Positions 1 through 14,944 of a DNA stretch of 64,000 nucleotides are shown here, one piece after another. The notes below the pieces were generated by a model, which saw only the letters and a program-made list of their open reading frames with translations, had not been told where the DNA came from and made no database searches. The translations under genes were made by a program, and so were the position numbers. Position 1 is the first letter of the stretch. Each line of letters opens with the position of its first letter. The stretch is from Dirofilaria immitis (taxonomy: Eukaryota; Nematoda; Chromadorea; Rhabditida; Onchocercidae). The stretch spans positions 248,001-312,000 of the forward strand of contig JAKNDB010000096.1 of NCBI GenBank assembly GCA_024305405.1, written 5' to 3'.

Positions 1-2690
1 ATCTTTTTCTAAAATAAGTTATTTATTAGATTGTAGAAATTATAGATATCATCGAACGTTATACACATCAATTTACTCATCATCTAATCAATGTTTCTTA
101 CCATTAACTTATCACTAACTTACTTTCCTTATGCAGGTATGATAATCAAAGCAAAGGGAAGATTTTTGTTGATTCTACTAAAATTGCAAAAAAAAAAAAA
201 TTTCAAAACCTAACTTATTGTATCCGATGATATTCATTTAATTTTTCAATGAACTAACTTATTATATTGTCGGATATACTAACTTATTATATCCGACAAT
301 ACTTATTTTATTATATGAGAAGACAAGACGATCTTATGTTATAGCATTCAATAGTAACAATAAGAAGGAGAGGAGGAAGACGGATGTAAATTAATAGCTA
401 ATTACTAGTAACCTCATTTGTTTCATCCGAAGCAGTGAACTGTAATTCTTCGCCATTTTCATTCCAACTACAATATGACATATCCAGATTGTTCCTTAAT
501 TTCCAATCGTTTTTTTACGTTTAAATCGTATATCGCTCCTCAGATTCTAATCGTTTTTCAATTTTCTAATTCTCTATTCCTTCGTCTTTTCAAAAGTTCA
601 TGGCGAAGAGGAATCAAAAATGTACGAATTAATTTAAAAATTTTTAAGTATAATAAATTTAAAAATCTATTTCCAACTTAAAAAGAAAACAAGAAATCTA
701 TTTCCAAGTTAAAAAGAAAAAGAAATCTATTTCCAAGTTAAAAAAAAGTTCATATAATACTATGATCATGATATTTTACATTGAATTCGGTGATATGAAG
801 AAAATAAACGAAGAATGAATGAAGATATTTATGGATTTTAGTAAATTGAACTGAAGAAATAATAAGATAAAATAAATCAAAAACTACTACTAATAATTTC
901 ATATATTTTATCATCTATAAATAATTTATCGGAGTTTTAATATTGAATTTATTATGGCTAATTATAAAATTTGATTAATTTATTTTCATATCTCACTATA
1001 TCTATTCAAATAATATCTAACACTGCCACTAGAATAGTCGTAAAATTCATCAAAACATTAAAAAAAATTGCCAAAGATGACTCAATTAAAAAAATAAAAA
1101 CGAAAAAATATAAAATAAAATGTATTTTCACAGAGCCAATTTCTCATATCCTATTTAATAAAATACATGAACCGCGTTCAACTACGAGAACTACAGGTCG
1201 GACCCCGCTCAACCACGGGAATTACAGGTGGAAATCAGAAAAACAGGTATAAAAAGGACGGAGTGAAAATTAAAACCTAATTCTCCCCACTATGCAATAT
1301 TTTCGTCTCCAATTTTGGATTTGATGAAGATAAATGTCCCAACTTTTCACATACAAGTTCTAGACCAACGATATATATAATAATCATTGAGATTTTGTTC
1401 TATAAATTGTCCTCGTTGTTTTGAATATTTAGTAGTAAAAATCTCTTTGAAACTTATTTACTCGAATCTAAAATTAAAAATTCTTTTTTTTGTCGAGAAT
1501 AAACATTTTGGTTCTTTTTTTTTGCAGATAACATTTCGAATAGCTTTTAAATAGCGACAAAAAGTTTTTATGTCTTTTTTTTAATTTAAATAATTTTTTT
1601 ATTTGCATCATTTTTTTTTCCTTTCCTTTTCCTTCGATTGGATAAGCTGATTTTTGATTTTTTTTTTTTTTAGTAATGCCATTTTTTTTTTTGATCGTTT
1701 ATCATTGCAAATCGTTAGTATCGATGTAAATAATATCATACATTTGTCAAACATTACTAATGTATACAGTTGAATCAAAATTTATTCATACAATGCATTA
1801 TTTATTTATATTATACTACTTTCTGTTATATATTCTATTCCAAATTCTCATTATTTATTACATTTATTTTATTTTCTATTATATATTCTATTCCAAATTC
1901 TCACTATTTATTAGAATTATTTTATTTTCTGTTATATATTCTATTCTAAATTCTATCATCATTTTTCTGATATTTCGTATTATTAGGAATATTTTGCTAA
2001 GTATTTTAATATTTGTACTAATAAAATTATTGTGTGTGGGGAATTTAAATTTTTAAAAATTATTTTAGATCAATAAATATCGAATTATTTGTAATTGAAT
2101 TTGCTTTAATCCATAATTTACAAACTAATTCGAATTTAATTTTTTTAATTTTGAATTTCTAAATTGAATAATAACAAAATATTTGATTTTTACCAAAGTT
2201 AAATTAATTTAAAATTAATTTCTAAAATTTAAATATATCGCCAAGTTTAATTTATCAATTACAATCTTAATGCTTGCATTCTAATCCGATAATATCGAAT
2301 AAGTTATCAAATTATTTCTAAAAATTTCAAAATATCCTGAAAGATAATTGATATTTTTTTGAACGAATTAAATTTTGCTATCATTAAAACATTGATAGTA
2401 TTTGTTTTAAATGATTAAATGATAAATGATATGAAATATAAATAGTATTATATAATAGAAAATTATCTGATCGTTACTGTTCAACTATTTCTTTCAATAC
2501 TTCTTTCTTTTTTTTGCATTTTCCTATATGAATAAAATGAAAAACCTGATTTAGCTAATTCAGGTTCTCATAATATTTTAATATCGATAATTTCTATCAG
2601 TAATAACAATTATTGATGCGAATGTTTCACGGAAATAAACATTTATTATTCTTTTTCATTTTTAATTTTAATTTTTTTTCATTTCAAATA
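1..2690. other. AT-rich gene-free stretch
   Basis: No exon supported. The short open frames are AT-rich and protein-unlike. There is a small G+C-richer patch with a 31-bp duplication at 1173-1229. Around 1810-1950 the sequence attatatattctattccaaat recurs two to three times (period about 74). Poly-T runs are common. Confidence 0.6.
1173..1229. repeat. 31-bp tandem duplication in a GC-richer patch
   Basis: cgttcaactacgagaactac (1175) and cgctcaaccacgggaattac (1206) are two copies that differ only by transitions. Both are followed by aggt. The patch stands out from its AT-rich surroundings. Confidence 0.8.
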
Positions 2691-2748
2691 ATAATAATAA
2701 TAAATAATAATAATAACACTAATAATAATATTAATGGTAATGATGATG

Positions 2749-3771
<1,023 letters not shown>

Positions 3772-3789
3772 TAATATAGTAATAATGAT

Positions 3790-6195
3790 AATGATAATAA
3801 TTTATAATTCGTTTTTTAAGTTTTTTTAAATATTCTCAAATTAACGTTTAATTAAGTACTCTCAGACATTATGAAAATATCACCGATCGTTGTACATCTT
3901 ATTTTCCATTTCTTTTTCTTCTTCATTTTCTTTTCTTTTTCTTTTTTTTTTTTTTTTTATCAATATTTGTTTAGTTGAACTTTCTGGAAGAAAATTATTT
4001 TCATAGGTTTTCAATAAAATTCATAGAGCACAAATGTCACCAAAATGTAAACTTGATTGACAATCACAATTTATCAAATATTTTTTTTTCTTCTGATAAT
4101 TTTTATTTCAGTGTTAGAGAAATTGTAACAAAAAAATTAGATATACAAATAATAGAAGGATTAAATATGTGATAAATTAATAATTTTTTGAAAGTAATAT
4201 TTAATTACTTAATTAATTCAAATTTAATTTATTTTATTTCATTTTTGTAACATTTTTATTTTATATATGTTTCAATTTGATAATTTAATTTCCTCATCAT
4301 ACAACTATATCAGTTCTTTTTCTAATTCTTTTAATTGATAATAAAATTGATATCAATTGAGTGAAACATATGACCTTAAATCTTCGTTAAAATGATTATA
4401 TCCGTTTTTTTTTTTTTATTTTTTATCAATCTTTCAATTGACATTAAAACTTTCTTTTCTTTTTTTTTGTGAACTAAAAGAGGTCAAAAGATTTGACCCT
4501 TATATCTGCGTATCAATGATTGTATTCTCTCCTTTCTTTTTTTTTTCTAATCTTTCGGTTGACACTAAAAAAAAAAAATTTTTCTTCTTTTTTTCTTTTC
4601 TGATCTTTTAGTTTTGACACTTTAAAAAAAAAACCCAATTCCGTTATTCAACGATTTTATCCCATCTATATAATATAAAATATATTTCCATCTATACAAT
4701 ACAATTTTTTAAAAAAATTTCTTTTTTTTCTTTTCTAGGCCAAGCAAGCTATTATTGCCTATATTTCTTGATTCCAAATAATGAAAAAAAAAAAGAGAGA
4801 AAAGGATAAAAAGAGACAAAGAGGGAGAGAGAGAGAGAGAGGAAAAAAAGAGCAATTTCAAATAAAATGATAATCGGTCAAACTAAAAAACTATTGTTTG
4901 CGAATCTATTCATTACATGCGCATTTTATTCGATCTATCTATCTTATCGATCGATCGATCGATCGATCGATCTATCTATCTATCTATTATATAAATGTGT
5001 ATGTATATGAGAATATTTTCAAAAAAAAAAAAAAGAGACAAAAATGGTAGAAAATTTCGTATAACAACCAATCATTTCATATTTCCTCCTTCTTTTTTCT
5101 TTTTTTTTTTTAATATATTTGTACTAAATGTTATTACAAATTTTATTTGAGGGAAGAAGAAAGGAATGAAAAGGAAACAAAAAAAAGGAAATTGATTTGA
5201 TCGTTTTCGAGATTGATTTGATCAGATAGATAGATCAGAAGATCGAAGAACAATAATGTTGTATGGTCATAAAAATGGCTGGTTTAATTTAATTGCTACG
5301 AATAACTATTTATTGCTGTTTGCTGATTGAATTGATTGTTTGTAATATACCTTTATCATTTCTCTCACAATACCTCTTTCATCATCATCAAATGTAATAT
5401 TTTTAAAATAACCTTTCACCTCTCATCTCCTATCATTCACTTTTTTGCCATTTTTCTTCCTTCATTACAAATTTATGTCATCTTCTGCATCTCACATTGT
5501 TGTTGATTCGAATTAAGATTTTTCGAAATTTTATTTTGATAATGAAAATTTTTATGTTTCTAAAATTAATAGATACCTGCTGAGAGAGGAAGATGGTTTA
5601 TGGGATATGAAATGATTGCATGACGATAATAACGGTGACAATGACGACTTATTAACGATAACGATAGTGATAGTAATGGTGACAGCAATTGCGACAACGA
5701 CAACGATGACAACGATGACAACAACAACGATATGTGAATATGAATAAAGGAATAATATAGGATGATTAAATTTGGAAGATTTCGATAAATAGGGGTGTAT
5801 TTGGGGTGAAACTAGTTAATCGTACTTTTTAGGGACATTCATTCAAAGGGATACCTGAAAAAGGCTTCCCTCTTCTTCTCCTCTTTCCCTCCCTCTCCAT
5901 GATTTCATTCCGAATTCATTTTCCTTCTCCAACTCTTTCCATCTCAAAAACAAATGATATATATGTGAGTGTGTATGTGTGTGTATGTATATATGTGTAT
6001 GTTTGTATGTGTGTGTATGTGAAGGACAATGGTCTACCAACCAGATGGCCATGGACAGATAAATAAAAGACAATTTTTAATTCATTTCATTTTTCCCCAT
6101 TCGTAAAAGATTTTGTTTTCTTATATTTTCCTATCTTATTCTTATCCTATTCCATCCTATCCTATTCTAACCTGTTCTGTTTGTTTATTCGCTTG
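3790..6195. other. Gene-free stretch with simple repeats
   Basis: Contains GA-rich runs (4817-4842), a (GATC)n/(ATCT)n run (4944-4985), degenerate ACGATG/ACAACG trinucleotide sequence (5625-5735) and a GT-rich run (5963-6021). No exon or RNA gene seen. Confidence 0.6.
4944..4985. repeat. (GATC)n passing into (ATCT)n
   Basis: About six GATC units followed by ATCT units, with no interruption at the transition. Confidence 0.9.
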
Positions 6196-6338
6196 TCAAA
6201 TATAAAAATTCCCTTCATTAAGTCTTCGTAACATTCGCACAATTTCGAGACCGCGATAATCAACTCTGATTGCACTTCCTACAACAGTACCAAGAATATT
6301 TGCCAATTTTATAATGTGATAAGTCCCCATGAATAGGC
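6196..6338 (-). CDS. Possible orphan terminal exon, product unknown
   Basis: After an acceptor-like ttttaag on the minus strand, 47 codons are open to a TGA, including GTYHIIKLANILGTVVGSAI and RVDYRGLEIVRMLRRLNEG. Base composition is richer in G+C than the flanks and the residue mix looks protein-like, unlike most open frames here. No partner exon was found upstream and the family is not recognised. It may be a last exon, a pseudogene fragment or chance. Confidence 0.35.
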
Positions 6339-9300
6339 CTTAAAAGACTACGGTTTCGAAGTTAAAGCCTCTATATATCAAAGGTGTTTGGAATTTTCAG
6401 GTAATTCAGAACTACTTTACCTAATATTCTCCTCTATCAATTTTATGCCCTCTTCACTTTCTCTTTTTTTTTAAACTATTATTCCTATTTTATTCTCCAT
6501 TTTTTGAATATTAATATTTTATCAACATTAATCAAATAACTAAAAATTAAATTGACAACTTCAAGAACTCGTAATAAGCATAGTTTCCATTTGTTTGTTT
6601 AAATGATAATCAGCAGTTGGAAATTAAACTGATACCTTCACTTCCACGACAATGTCGTAAGATAACAATTTTCGTTCCCTAAATGAAGCATACATCTTAT
6701 ACTGTATGAAATTTTTGATGATTATTTGAAACTATTTAGAGACATAAAATTTTAATGATTCTCGAGAATAAATCTTATGATATTTCTAACTTTTGATCCT
6801 TTCCTATCCAGAAAAAATTAATGTATTGTCATTAGTATTTGATAATTTGCAATTAATGAGATAGTTTTATCTAAATAAGTAAAAAGTTTTTTTTTTTTCA
6901 TGTTCATATCAGACGTATCGTTTATTTCTCGAGATTGTTTCCATTATTTGTAAAACTTTCTTACATGATCCATTTAACTGTATAATTAACTTAAAGCATT
7001 GGATAAAATCTTTAAATAGCTATAAATTATCATTTATCACATTCTCTGATATCATAAAACTCACTTTTTTTCCATAAAATATCATATTACATTGTCTTAC
7101 AGCAAAAAAATGTTAGCTAATTATAATCTTTGCTTTTTTTTGTAAACTAAAAATAATGAGAAAAGATGAGCTTCCTCTAATTGATAATGCTCATTTTTCT
7201 CTTTTATCAGCTAATAAAATTCTTTTTTCTTTGCCATTTCCATAATTATCATCATCATCAACGTCATTATCATTGTCATCACTACCATTACAATCGTCAT
7301 CATCACTGCTGTTACCTTTTTCCTGTTGCTGATATCAAAGCAGCTGATCAGAGTTGTTTAATTTGATATGATAATAATGCTTCTAAACAGGATTCAGAAT
7401 ACTTGATTCGCTTCATTTTTTCTTCTACTCCTTTTCCATCCTTTATATAGATAACTTTTTGTTGATTCATTTCTTTCATAAAATGCTGTTTTCTGCTTTT
7501 TTTTTCATGATTGGAAATACGAAGATTAGAAACTGTTTAATTTGTTACTTAAAATTTATTGAAAAAGATTTACGGTTAATTTGATTCCTCGTTCAGGGAA
7601 ATACAAGAGGTACTAAGTTTTCATTTATATCCAAATAATGCAATATTAAATTTAATCTTTTAAAATTTAAAATATAATAATAAAACAAAAATATAAAACT
7701 AAGGAATTGCTTAATTAATTGTTTTCAGATTTATTGAAAAAGACCGTATGCTCAAATTACATAGATGATTTAATTTCTCAATCACTAAAATATAAGAGGT
7801 AATAAATTTTCATTAATCTAAATTTAATCTTTTTTCATGATTTAATAAATATTATTAAATTTGCAAATCTTTTATGTGATAATCTTGAATGATAAATGAT
7901 TACTGAATTTACAAGTAATTAATAAACAGATCAAAACCAGTGAAAAAATTATAATATTATCATTTTAATTTGATTTGATGACAGCTTGCAATTGTGATAT
8001 TTTAGAAATTTAGAAAATGATAACTTTACGATGACATCAAATGGAAAGAAAGAAGCGTTTATCAATTGTGACAGCTGTTTGCCTTATCAGCTTATCATCG
8101 TTCGCTTGTCAAAATGTTTGTTGTTTGTTATTCGGCTGAGAATGCGATGCAAAAAAAAAAGCTAACAATGATCGAAATAGCAGCTGCATGCTTGCAGTTA
8201 GCAGTAATAATAGCATGCTGAAATATAATGATATATGAAGAGATATGAGATGATAAGCTAGGAAAACTGTAATAAAAAATGTATTCATACTTCAAATAAT
8301 ACACTGCATTCATTTCGATCAGATAGATATTTCTAATTTCTCATACAAAATTTGATCATTTTTACTATTTAAAAATCAATCGATAATTCCTCCTATCCTT
8401 CATAATGCATAAGCGTTTTTGCATCTTTTGCAAAATACAACGGATTCTTGAGATTTCTATAAAAATCAAAATAAGAATTTGAATCTATAATGCGTTTTCC
8501 ATATATGCATAATATCGATTGATCGAATTTGAATAAGTTATCATGATCTGATATGATGAATACATTAGATTCTGAAATGAGTAGAAGGAAAAAGAGGAAG
8601 TAAGAAATGGTAACGATGATTGGGTTGGGTTGAGTAGCGTAGTTAGTTTTAGGATTCTATCCCATCCATATGGGGATTGCTTGCTTTCTACCATTTGATG
8701 AGAAAGTGCAAGAAAAAAAAAGAAAAAACCACATCAACATAGATTGTTCGTCTTCTTTCAACTACTCTTGGATCAAGCTGAAATACCTGTCCATCATGGG
8801 TAACAATTTACCCTCCTTATTCATCCTTACCTTCTTCTATTCCCCATTCCCCCTCCCTCTCCCTTCCCCTCTTTTCCCTAAATGATTGGTTAGTTGGTTA
8901 GTTGGTCGGTTGGTCGGTTAACGGTGCATTTTTTTCAACACACATGTCTCTCGTACCTCTATCTTGCAACTAATCGTTGTCATCTTATAGATGATTGTCT
9001 TTCTCAATACACCTACCTGCTCCATCTTCCTGTTCCCTTTTCACCCACCTACCTATCCCTTCACATATTCATCATTGTCACATATTTTATACCTATCAAT
9101 TGAATAAGGTACATCACTTACCTATTTTTAATTTTAAAAGGAAAAAAAATATTAGATAAAATCTGAGACATTTTAATTTTTTAACACTTATTAATATAAC
9201 AATATGCAAATGGTCATTTTTCTTTTTTTTCCATACATAATATTTTTATATAATGGAAAAAAAAAAAAAAGTTTTGAAGCAATAAATTGAATAAATTCAA

Positions 9301-9352
9301 AACCGGTCGATCGAAATTTCATACTACGAAAAAAAAAATTGCTCACTTAGAT

Positions 9353-9402
9353 GATGAAGATGATGATGATGATGATGATGATATGATGATGATGATGATG
9401 AT
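9353..9402. repeat. (GAT)n microsatellite
   Basis: About 15 GAT units interrupted by two GATATG variants. Confidence 0.9.
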
Positions 9403-9499
9403 ATGAGAATCTAAGAACTAAATTTGCCCTTCATTCTTTCCTACCTTCTTACCCTATCCTACCATCCTCTTCCTTTTCTCCTTGTTTCAGTGTTCATTC

Positions 9500-9500
9500 C

Positions 9501-9534
<34 letters not shown>

Positions 9535-9546
9535 TTATTTATCTAT
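9500..9546. repeat. (ATCT)n microsatellite
   Basis: About 11 ATCT units, the last few with one substitution. Confidence 0.9.
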
Positions 9547-9715
9547 CGGATGTGGCAATAGTTGACCGGTCGACGATTAGTCATCGTTCGTTACCAATTC
9601 ATTCTTTTGTTCCTTGTATAAAGCATATCCTTTTTTTTTTCTTTCTTTTTATTCTCACGATCATTCATTTATTTGTATATATGCGCATATTTTGCATGAG
9701 CATTACTTTTATAAT

Positions 9716-9870
9716 AAGGAAATAATCGGGAAGGAGCAGGGGGAATAGTCGAGAAATAACGGAAGGATAATCGCGAAGAAGCAGGAAAGATCAGAAGGAT
9801 AGGAATAATCGAGAGGAAGCAGAAGCATGAGAATAGTCAAGAAATAGCGGGAGGATAATCGGAAAAGAGC
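9716..9870. repeat. Degenerate purine-rich minisatellite
   Basis: Alternating sub-units of the types ataatcgggaaggagcagg and aatagtcgagaaataacgg recur three times each with substitutions and small insertions (9721, 9746, 9767, 9803, 9832, 9854). Confidence 0.7.
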
Positions 9871-10031
9871 CGATGAATTTGGGAAATATGCGAAATGTGG
9901 TGGTTGTGTTAAGAAATTCGCATTTATATATTGTCGCAAGAAATGCTACTACTATTGTTTTTGTAGTTGATACTATTACTACTACAACTTACTACTAACC
10001 TATATCATGATGTTGTAATATTTAGAAATAT

Positions 10032-10109
10032 GGTTGATGAAAAAGAAGTGTAAAATGGACATGCCGTGCTCGCACGCAGCTGCATTCTTTGCGATTTGTT
10101 TCATCATCC
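10032..10109 (+). other. Imperfect hairpin of precursor-miRNA size
   Basis: ggttgatgaaaaagaa pairs with the downstream tttgtttcatcatcc, and the middle part pairs weakly (aaaatg with cattctt). The span is 78 bases with a GC-richer loop. No known miRNA seed is recognised. Confidence 0.3.
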
Positions 10110-13067
10110 TCTTTTGAAGTTTTTTTTTTTTTTTGTTGTTAACCTTTCCTTCTTCTTCACAATTTATACTCATTCCATTTTCCAACTTTTTTTTTTTCCT
10201 TAGCCATTGATAACTATTTTATAAACTAAGCTAGCTGGATTAGTTTACATTTAATTTAGTAAGAATCAATTATTTTGGATTAATTTTAATTTACATTTTG
10301 ATTTGGGATCAACTTATCTACCCGGATTAGTTTATGTTTCGATTATTAATTAAGAGCAATAGAGGGAACGCTTTGATCAACATGAAGAGTATCATCCGGA
10401 AACCGGAATATTGAATTGAAAAAATCTTAAACGAACGAAAATAATAACTAAAAACCAGTTAACAGTATGATAAGCTGATTAATACATTGATATATATATA
10501 TATATATATATATCATTATTGCATAGCATAATGTGTACATGTTAGAAATTCCGTTCTCTTTATCACAATTATCAAAAGTGCAAGTAACCTCAAAGTTTGA
10601 GTTTGATGTGGCAATATCAAGCATTACAATCAAGGTAAATAAATTTGATTGTATCACTTCTATATTTTGGCATTGCTGAAACTGTAATGAATATTATTAT
10701 CATTAAAGATATGATAAATTATTGAATAGAAATTTAATTAATCATTAATTTAATATTGCTTAATTTCGATGATCGTTATTTTCTCGAAAAATTAATTAGT
10801 ATATTTAAGAAGGTATTGATCGTGAAGTATAATTCATATCAACGAATGCATTTCAATAAGGCCATCCTTTTATGATTCATCGAGTATGAACCAAAATGAT
10901 AATATGATCCATTCCTAAAATAAACTACATAAAAGTTTAAGAGGAAAACGAAGTATTTGTCATGTAAGAATGATTTTTACGATTTTTTGAACGATCGCAA
11001 TCACTTTTATCATTTCGAATCATTCATTATCTTGATATGTTTAATTGATTCGGCTTGAAAATTTCCCATTTTTTTTTTTTTTTTATTAAATCGAGAAATC
11101 AGTAAAGGCCATGTATTTACATTAAGTACCATTTTATTCTTATAGGAACATATAGGAGAAATAGATAACAGAATTGAAACTATGAAGGACAATATTTTGG
11201 AAATTTCTCCGTTCCATTAGTAATTAAGCGATTTGTCATTTTTGCCATCTTCGTTCTTACGGTAGAATAGAAGAAGTTACATAAAATAAATCAATGAGAA
11301 GAATAATTCTGATACTTTGTTTTGATTGATTTATTATGATTTTAGAAGTTAAATGAAACAATATGATGAATTGTTGAATGAGTTTCATCTAAAATTTAAA
11401 CTTAAAGTCACTAAAAATTTTTAGTATTACTGTACTTTTTAAACAAATTTATGGATAATATTCCGAAATTGTTCAGCATAGATTCGTATGTTTATTCAAT
11501 TTGTTAACTTACTGAAACTTCTGAAAAATTTCGAGATATGATACATTTGAAGAAGAAAATAACTATAGGAGATGATGTATTAGCGGTAACGAATTCAATA
11601 ATTAATTAACTGAAATGATATGGAACATCTCGATAAGACTTGTTTTCGTCCTGAAACAAGTTTGCCAAGAATTCTCGATGAAACTTCTTCTGTTCTAACT
11701 TGCAGCGAAATGTAATGCATAATATTGCAAATTGAAATGTGTTTGCAATATTAGCTTTTTTTTTATTATTATTGTTATTTTTCATCAATACATTTGATGT
11801 TTCAATTGAATATGCAATTTTCAATTTTTGCATTCAACGATAAATGAATTTCAATCTTTAAAAGAAAATCCCATTTATTTAATCAAATTTTCCATTTCCT
11901 ACTATATTCTCTTTTATATAATAACATTTTTCCCTCTATTGATTACAATAATCCGAGTATTTTTTTTCTTTATGGAAATTAAGAAATTAAATTTTTGAGA
12001 GTGAAAATGATGAAAACATAGAGATGAATGATTAATGAATGATACGAATGAAGATTAGTTTTAGCATGGAAAAGTATTGTTAGAGATGTTTCAAATTTTA
12101 TTTCTGATAAGATTAGAAGAAACCTGATTTCTTGTAGATTTCAATTATTACTTTTTTTTCTTATCTACGACATTTATATTTCGCTATATTTCGGAATAGA
12201 AAGAATGATATTCTGATCAGATCGATCAAATTAGATAATAAACAAAAATAAATGATTATCTTTCTTCAAAAATTACTACTCTAATCGATTAGATTACATT
12301 TTCTAGTGTATAGTGCGAATTTTGCACCATGTGTTTTTTGCCCGCTTGAAAATTTAGTAAAGATCAGTTTCGAAACTGCAGATGATGTTGTCGTTGATAT
12401 CACGATTTTAAAACTTTCAGACAGATCGGAATGGAATACCTGATGAATATTTGAAGAGGAACGAATGAAATAAACGTTTGCAATCATGATGTCATGTTTA
12501 TTTAATGGGGTATATATTTACAAATCATGATATCATGTCCACTTGATAGCATTTTGAATAAGTTTGTCGTGCTAAATATATATTGGTTATTTGTTCGATT
12601 CAAGAATAATCATATTATCGCATTCTGATCGCGTCTCGATAGTAATTTCTCATTCTACGATCTTTTCTACTCTTTTTCGTTTTGATAGTTTTTCTTTAAA
12701 TTTATCCAAAAAGATTTCTATGAAATATCTTTATTACAATTTCCGTACATGATTTTTCCATTTTTTTTCTCTACATTTATATTTTTGATCGCTGAACTGA
12801 TAATTTTACTTTTTATTCCATTCGTTAGCTATTTCCTTATTATATCTTTTTATTTCGTTACATTTATGCAAGTTTTGCTGACTAAATTCGAGAAACCTTT
12901 TCTATGGAATGAATGGAAATTTTCATTCATACTGTACGATTTCAAACTTCAGCAAAAAAATAGTGATATATGCAAACATCGATATTTACTGTAAATAAGA
13001 GTGTTTCCAATAAATAATATCATTACCGATGATTGATATCATAAGTTGGCTTCGCATATTTCCTTAC

Positions 13068-13158
13068 TGCATTTAGCGATTTCTTTGGTTATCTAGCTGT
13101 ATGAGTATTGAAAAGTTTGTCATAAAGCTAGACGACCGGAGTAATAGCTTCTGCAATT
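13068..13158 (+). ncRNA. mir-9: miR-9 precursor hairpin
   Basis: Positions 13082-13104 match animal miR-9-5p throughout (core ctttggttatctagctgt). After a loop of about 17 bases, 13122-13143 begins ataaagctag, the seed region of miR-9-3p/miR-79, and ends gacgaccggagta. The two arms pair along their length with several G-U wobbles, and flanks on both sides (ctgcatttagcgatt, taatagcttctgcaa) extend the stem. miR-9 is a conserved neural and epithelial regulator. The primary transcript cannot be delimited; no protein-coding host gene is seen around it. Confidence 0.92.
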
Positions 13159-14920
13159 GCCATCACCTGTCATCTTTCCATCCTTAAGTATCATTTTAGT
13201 CATTGATGAATGCTGAAGAAACAGAAGAAAACAGAGATGAGTAAAACTAGTTATATATAAAAGTACATAAATATAAATTTGTCAAATAGACAACAAAAGT
13301 AGAATTTGAATAATCTCATTACTGTTCGAAAATGAGAATGATGGATGAGAGAGACAAGGAAAAGATGGAAAATGTTGAAAAATTAGTTCTTTTTTAAAAA
13401 GTAAAAATTAATGAGGAAAGTTATGTCAGTAATTTTGAAAACAAAATTATTAATAATATTTTTATTTTGCAAAATTTATAAATTTCCAATAATCAACTTT
13501 TCAACTTTTCTTCTTCTGATATACTCTTTAACATGTGAAATAAATATTTCTCGAGATTTCGTAAATATAATAATTGTAATTTTACTATTTTTATATATGA
13601 CTTAGAACTCGTATCTTTCAATTCTTTACGGTACATTTAATTTGATCGTTCCACTGATAAAATTCTAGTTCATTTTTCTAGTTCACAAGACATCTGCGTA
13701 TCAAAATACAATTTTTGAATGTGTATGATCTGACCGATGTAAGAAAAATGTATCATTTCTGACAAAAGAAATTTTACTATTTCAAAAGTTCTTTTCAAAT
13801 GTCATTTTATGTAACTATCACAATTTTTTATTTTCAATACATTTTGCACAAAACTCTTCAATTTTTTCCTCATTATTGAACCAAAATAATCTCTAGATAA
13901 ATTTGCTAATAAATGCTAACTTATTGTTCATAATATTTATGTACAATTAAATAAATCGTTGATGCATATGTATATCATGATTTCCAATCGCATATCATCA
14001 TAATATTTAGAAAACATACGCAGTATATTGCGAATTTTTGAATACACGATATGATATGAGATATATACGCTATCATAAATGCATGAAACGAATAATTTCA
14101 TACTTACATCACGTATTATCCACGTATCCAAACGCATGCTTATTGATGTATGTACGTAAATTACACAAAATATTACATCTATATATATATATATACAGAT
14201 GTTTGAATGTTACTTATAGGCATATATCGTGCAAGCGCTATCTTATCATTGGAATCTACAAATCGTTGTGTATATATTAGGATTCAAATAACATAACAAT
14301 ATTTTATTTGCTTAAGTGAATCATTCTCAAACAGAATTCATTCTCGTTAATCTCAATCATTTATATAAATTATAACAAACAACTTATATTATTAAGAGAA
14401 AAATGAAATATTCATGAGATCAAAAATATATTCTTTCTTATATGTTCAAAAATATAATGATAAGATAGTGTCGCAATTTTATATATTATCGTTGCGTAAA
14501 TTTGCATCTTATCACTTTGGGGGAGGAAAAGATGCTGATAAAATTACCCGAAAGATTAATTCATTTTAAGAATTAGACAAATGAAAATTGGGAAAAAAAA
14601 ATTGCATAAAAATAATGCATGGTTCCTGGTACGTTTACCCATTCTTGCTTGAGTCAATAAAATACGTTTGTCAAATGTCAAAGGTAACTGACACGTCCGT
14701 TTGTGTGTAAAAAATGACGTAAAATTCATTACCAATTTTGAAATCACAATTGATTATTATTCAACAATCGAAATAATAATCGATATTTGCTGATGATCCC
14801 ATAAATCACTGTTAATCTATCTTGTCTTGCATCCAAAATCAAAACATTTATATCAAATATGCATGCAACATTCAAAGAAGCATTTACAAATGACAAAAAC
14901 CACAACATATCCTGGCAATG

Positions 14921-14944
14921 TGCATGCATGCATGCATGCATGCA
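14921..14944. repeat. (TGCA)n palindromic microsatellite
   Basis: Five to six TGCA units; the run is self-complementary. Confidence 0.9.

Larger units (their letters stand above)
6339..13067. other. Gene-free stretch upstream of mir-9
   Basis: No supported exon. Contains (ATC)n-like sequence at 7246-7310, (GAT)n at 9353-9402, (ATCT)n at 9500-9546, a degenerate purine-rich minisatellite at 9716-9870, a weak hairpin at 10032-10109 and an AT run at 10490-10513. The remainder shows nothing I can name. Confidence 0.55.

Noticed and set aside
971..1252. 93-codon open frame spanning the GC-richer patch
   Set aside because: Lys/Ile-rich random-looking sequence; only the last 25 or so codons lie in the patch, and they come from the 31-bp duplication.
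12281..12487. Minus-strand 68-codon frame
   Set aside because: No splice partners and no recognisable family; the length is not exceptional for the window.
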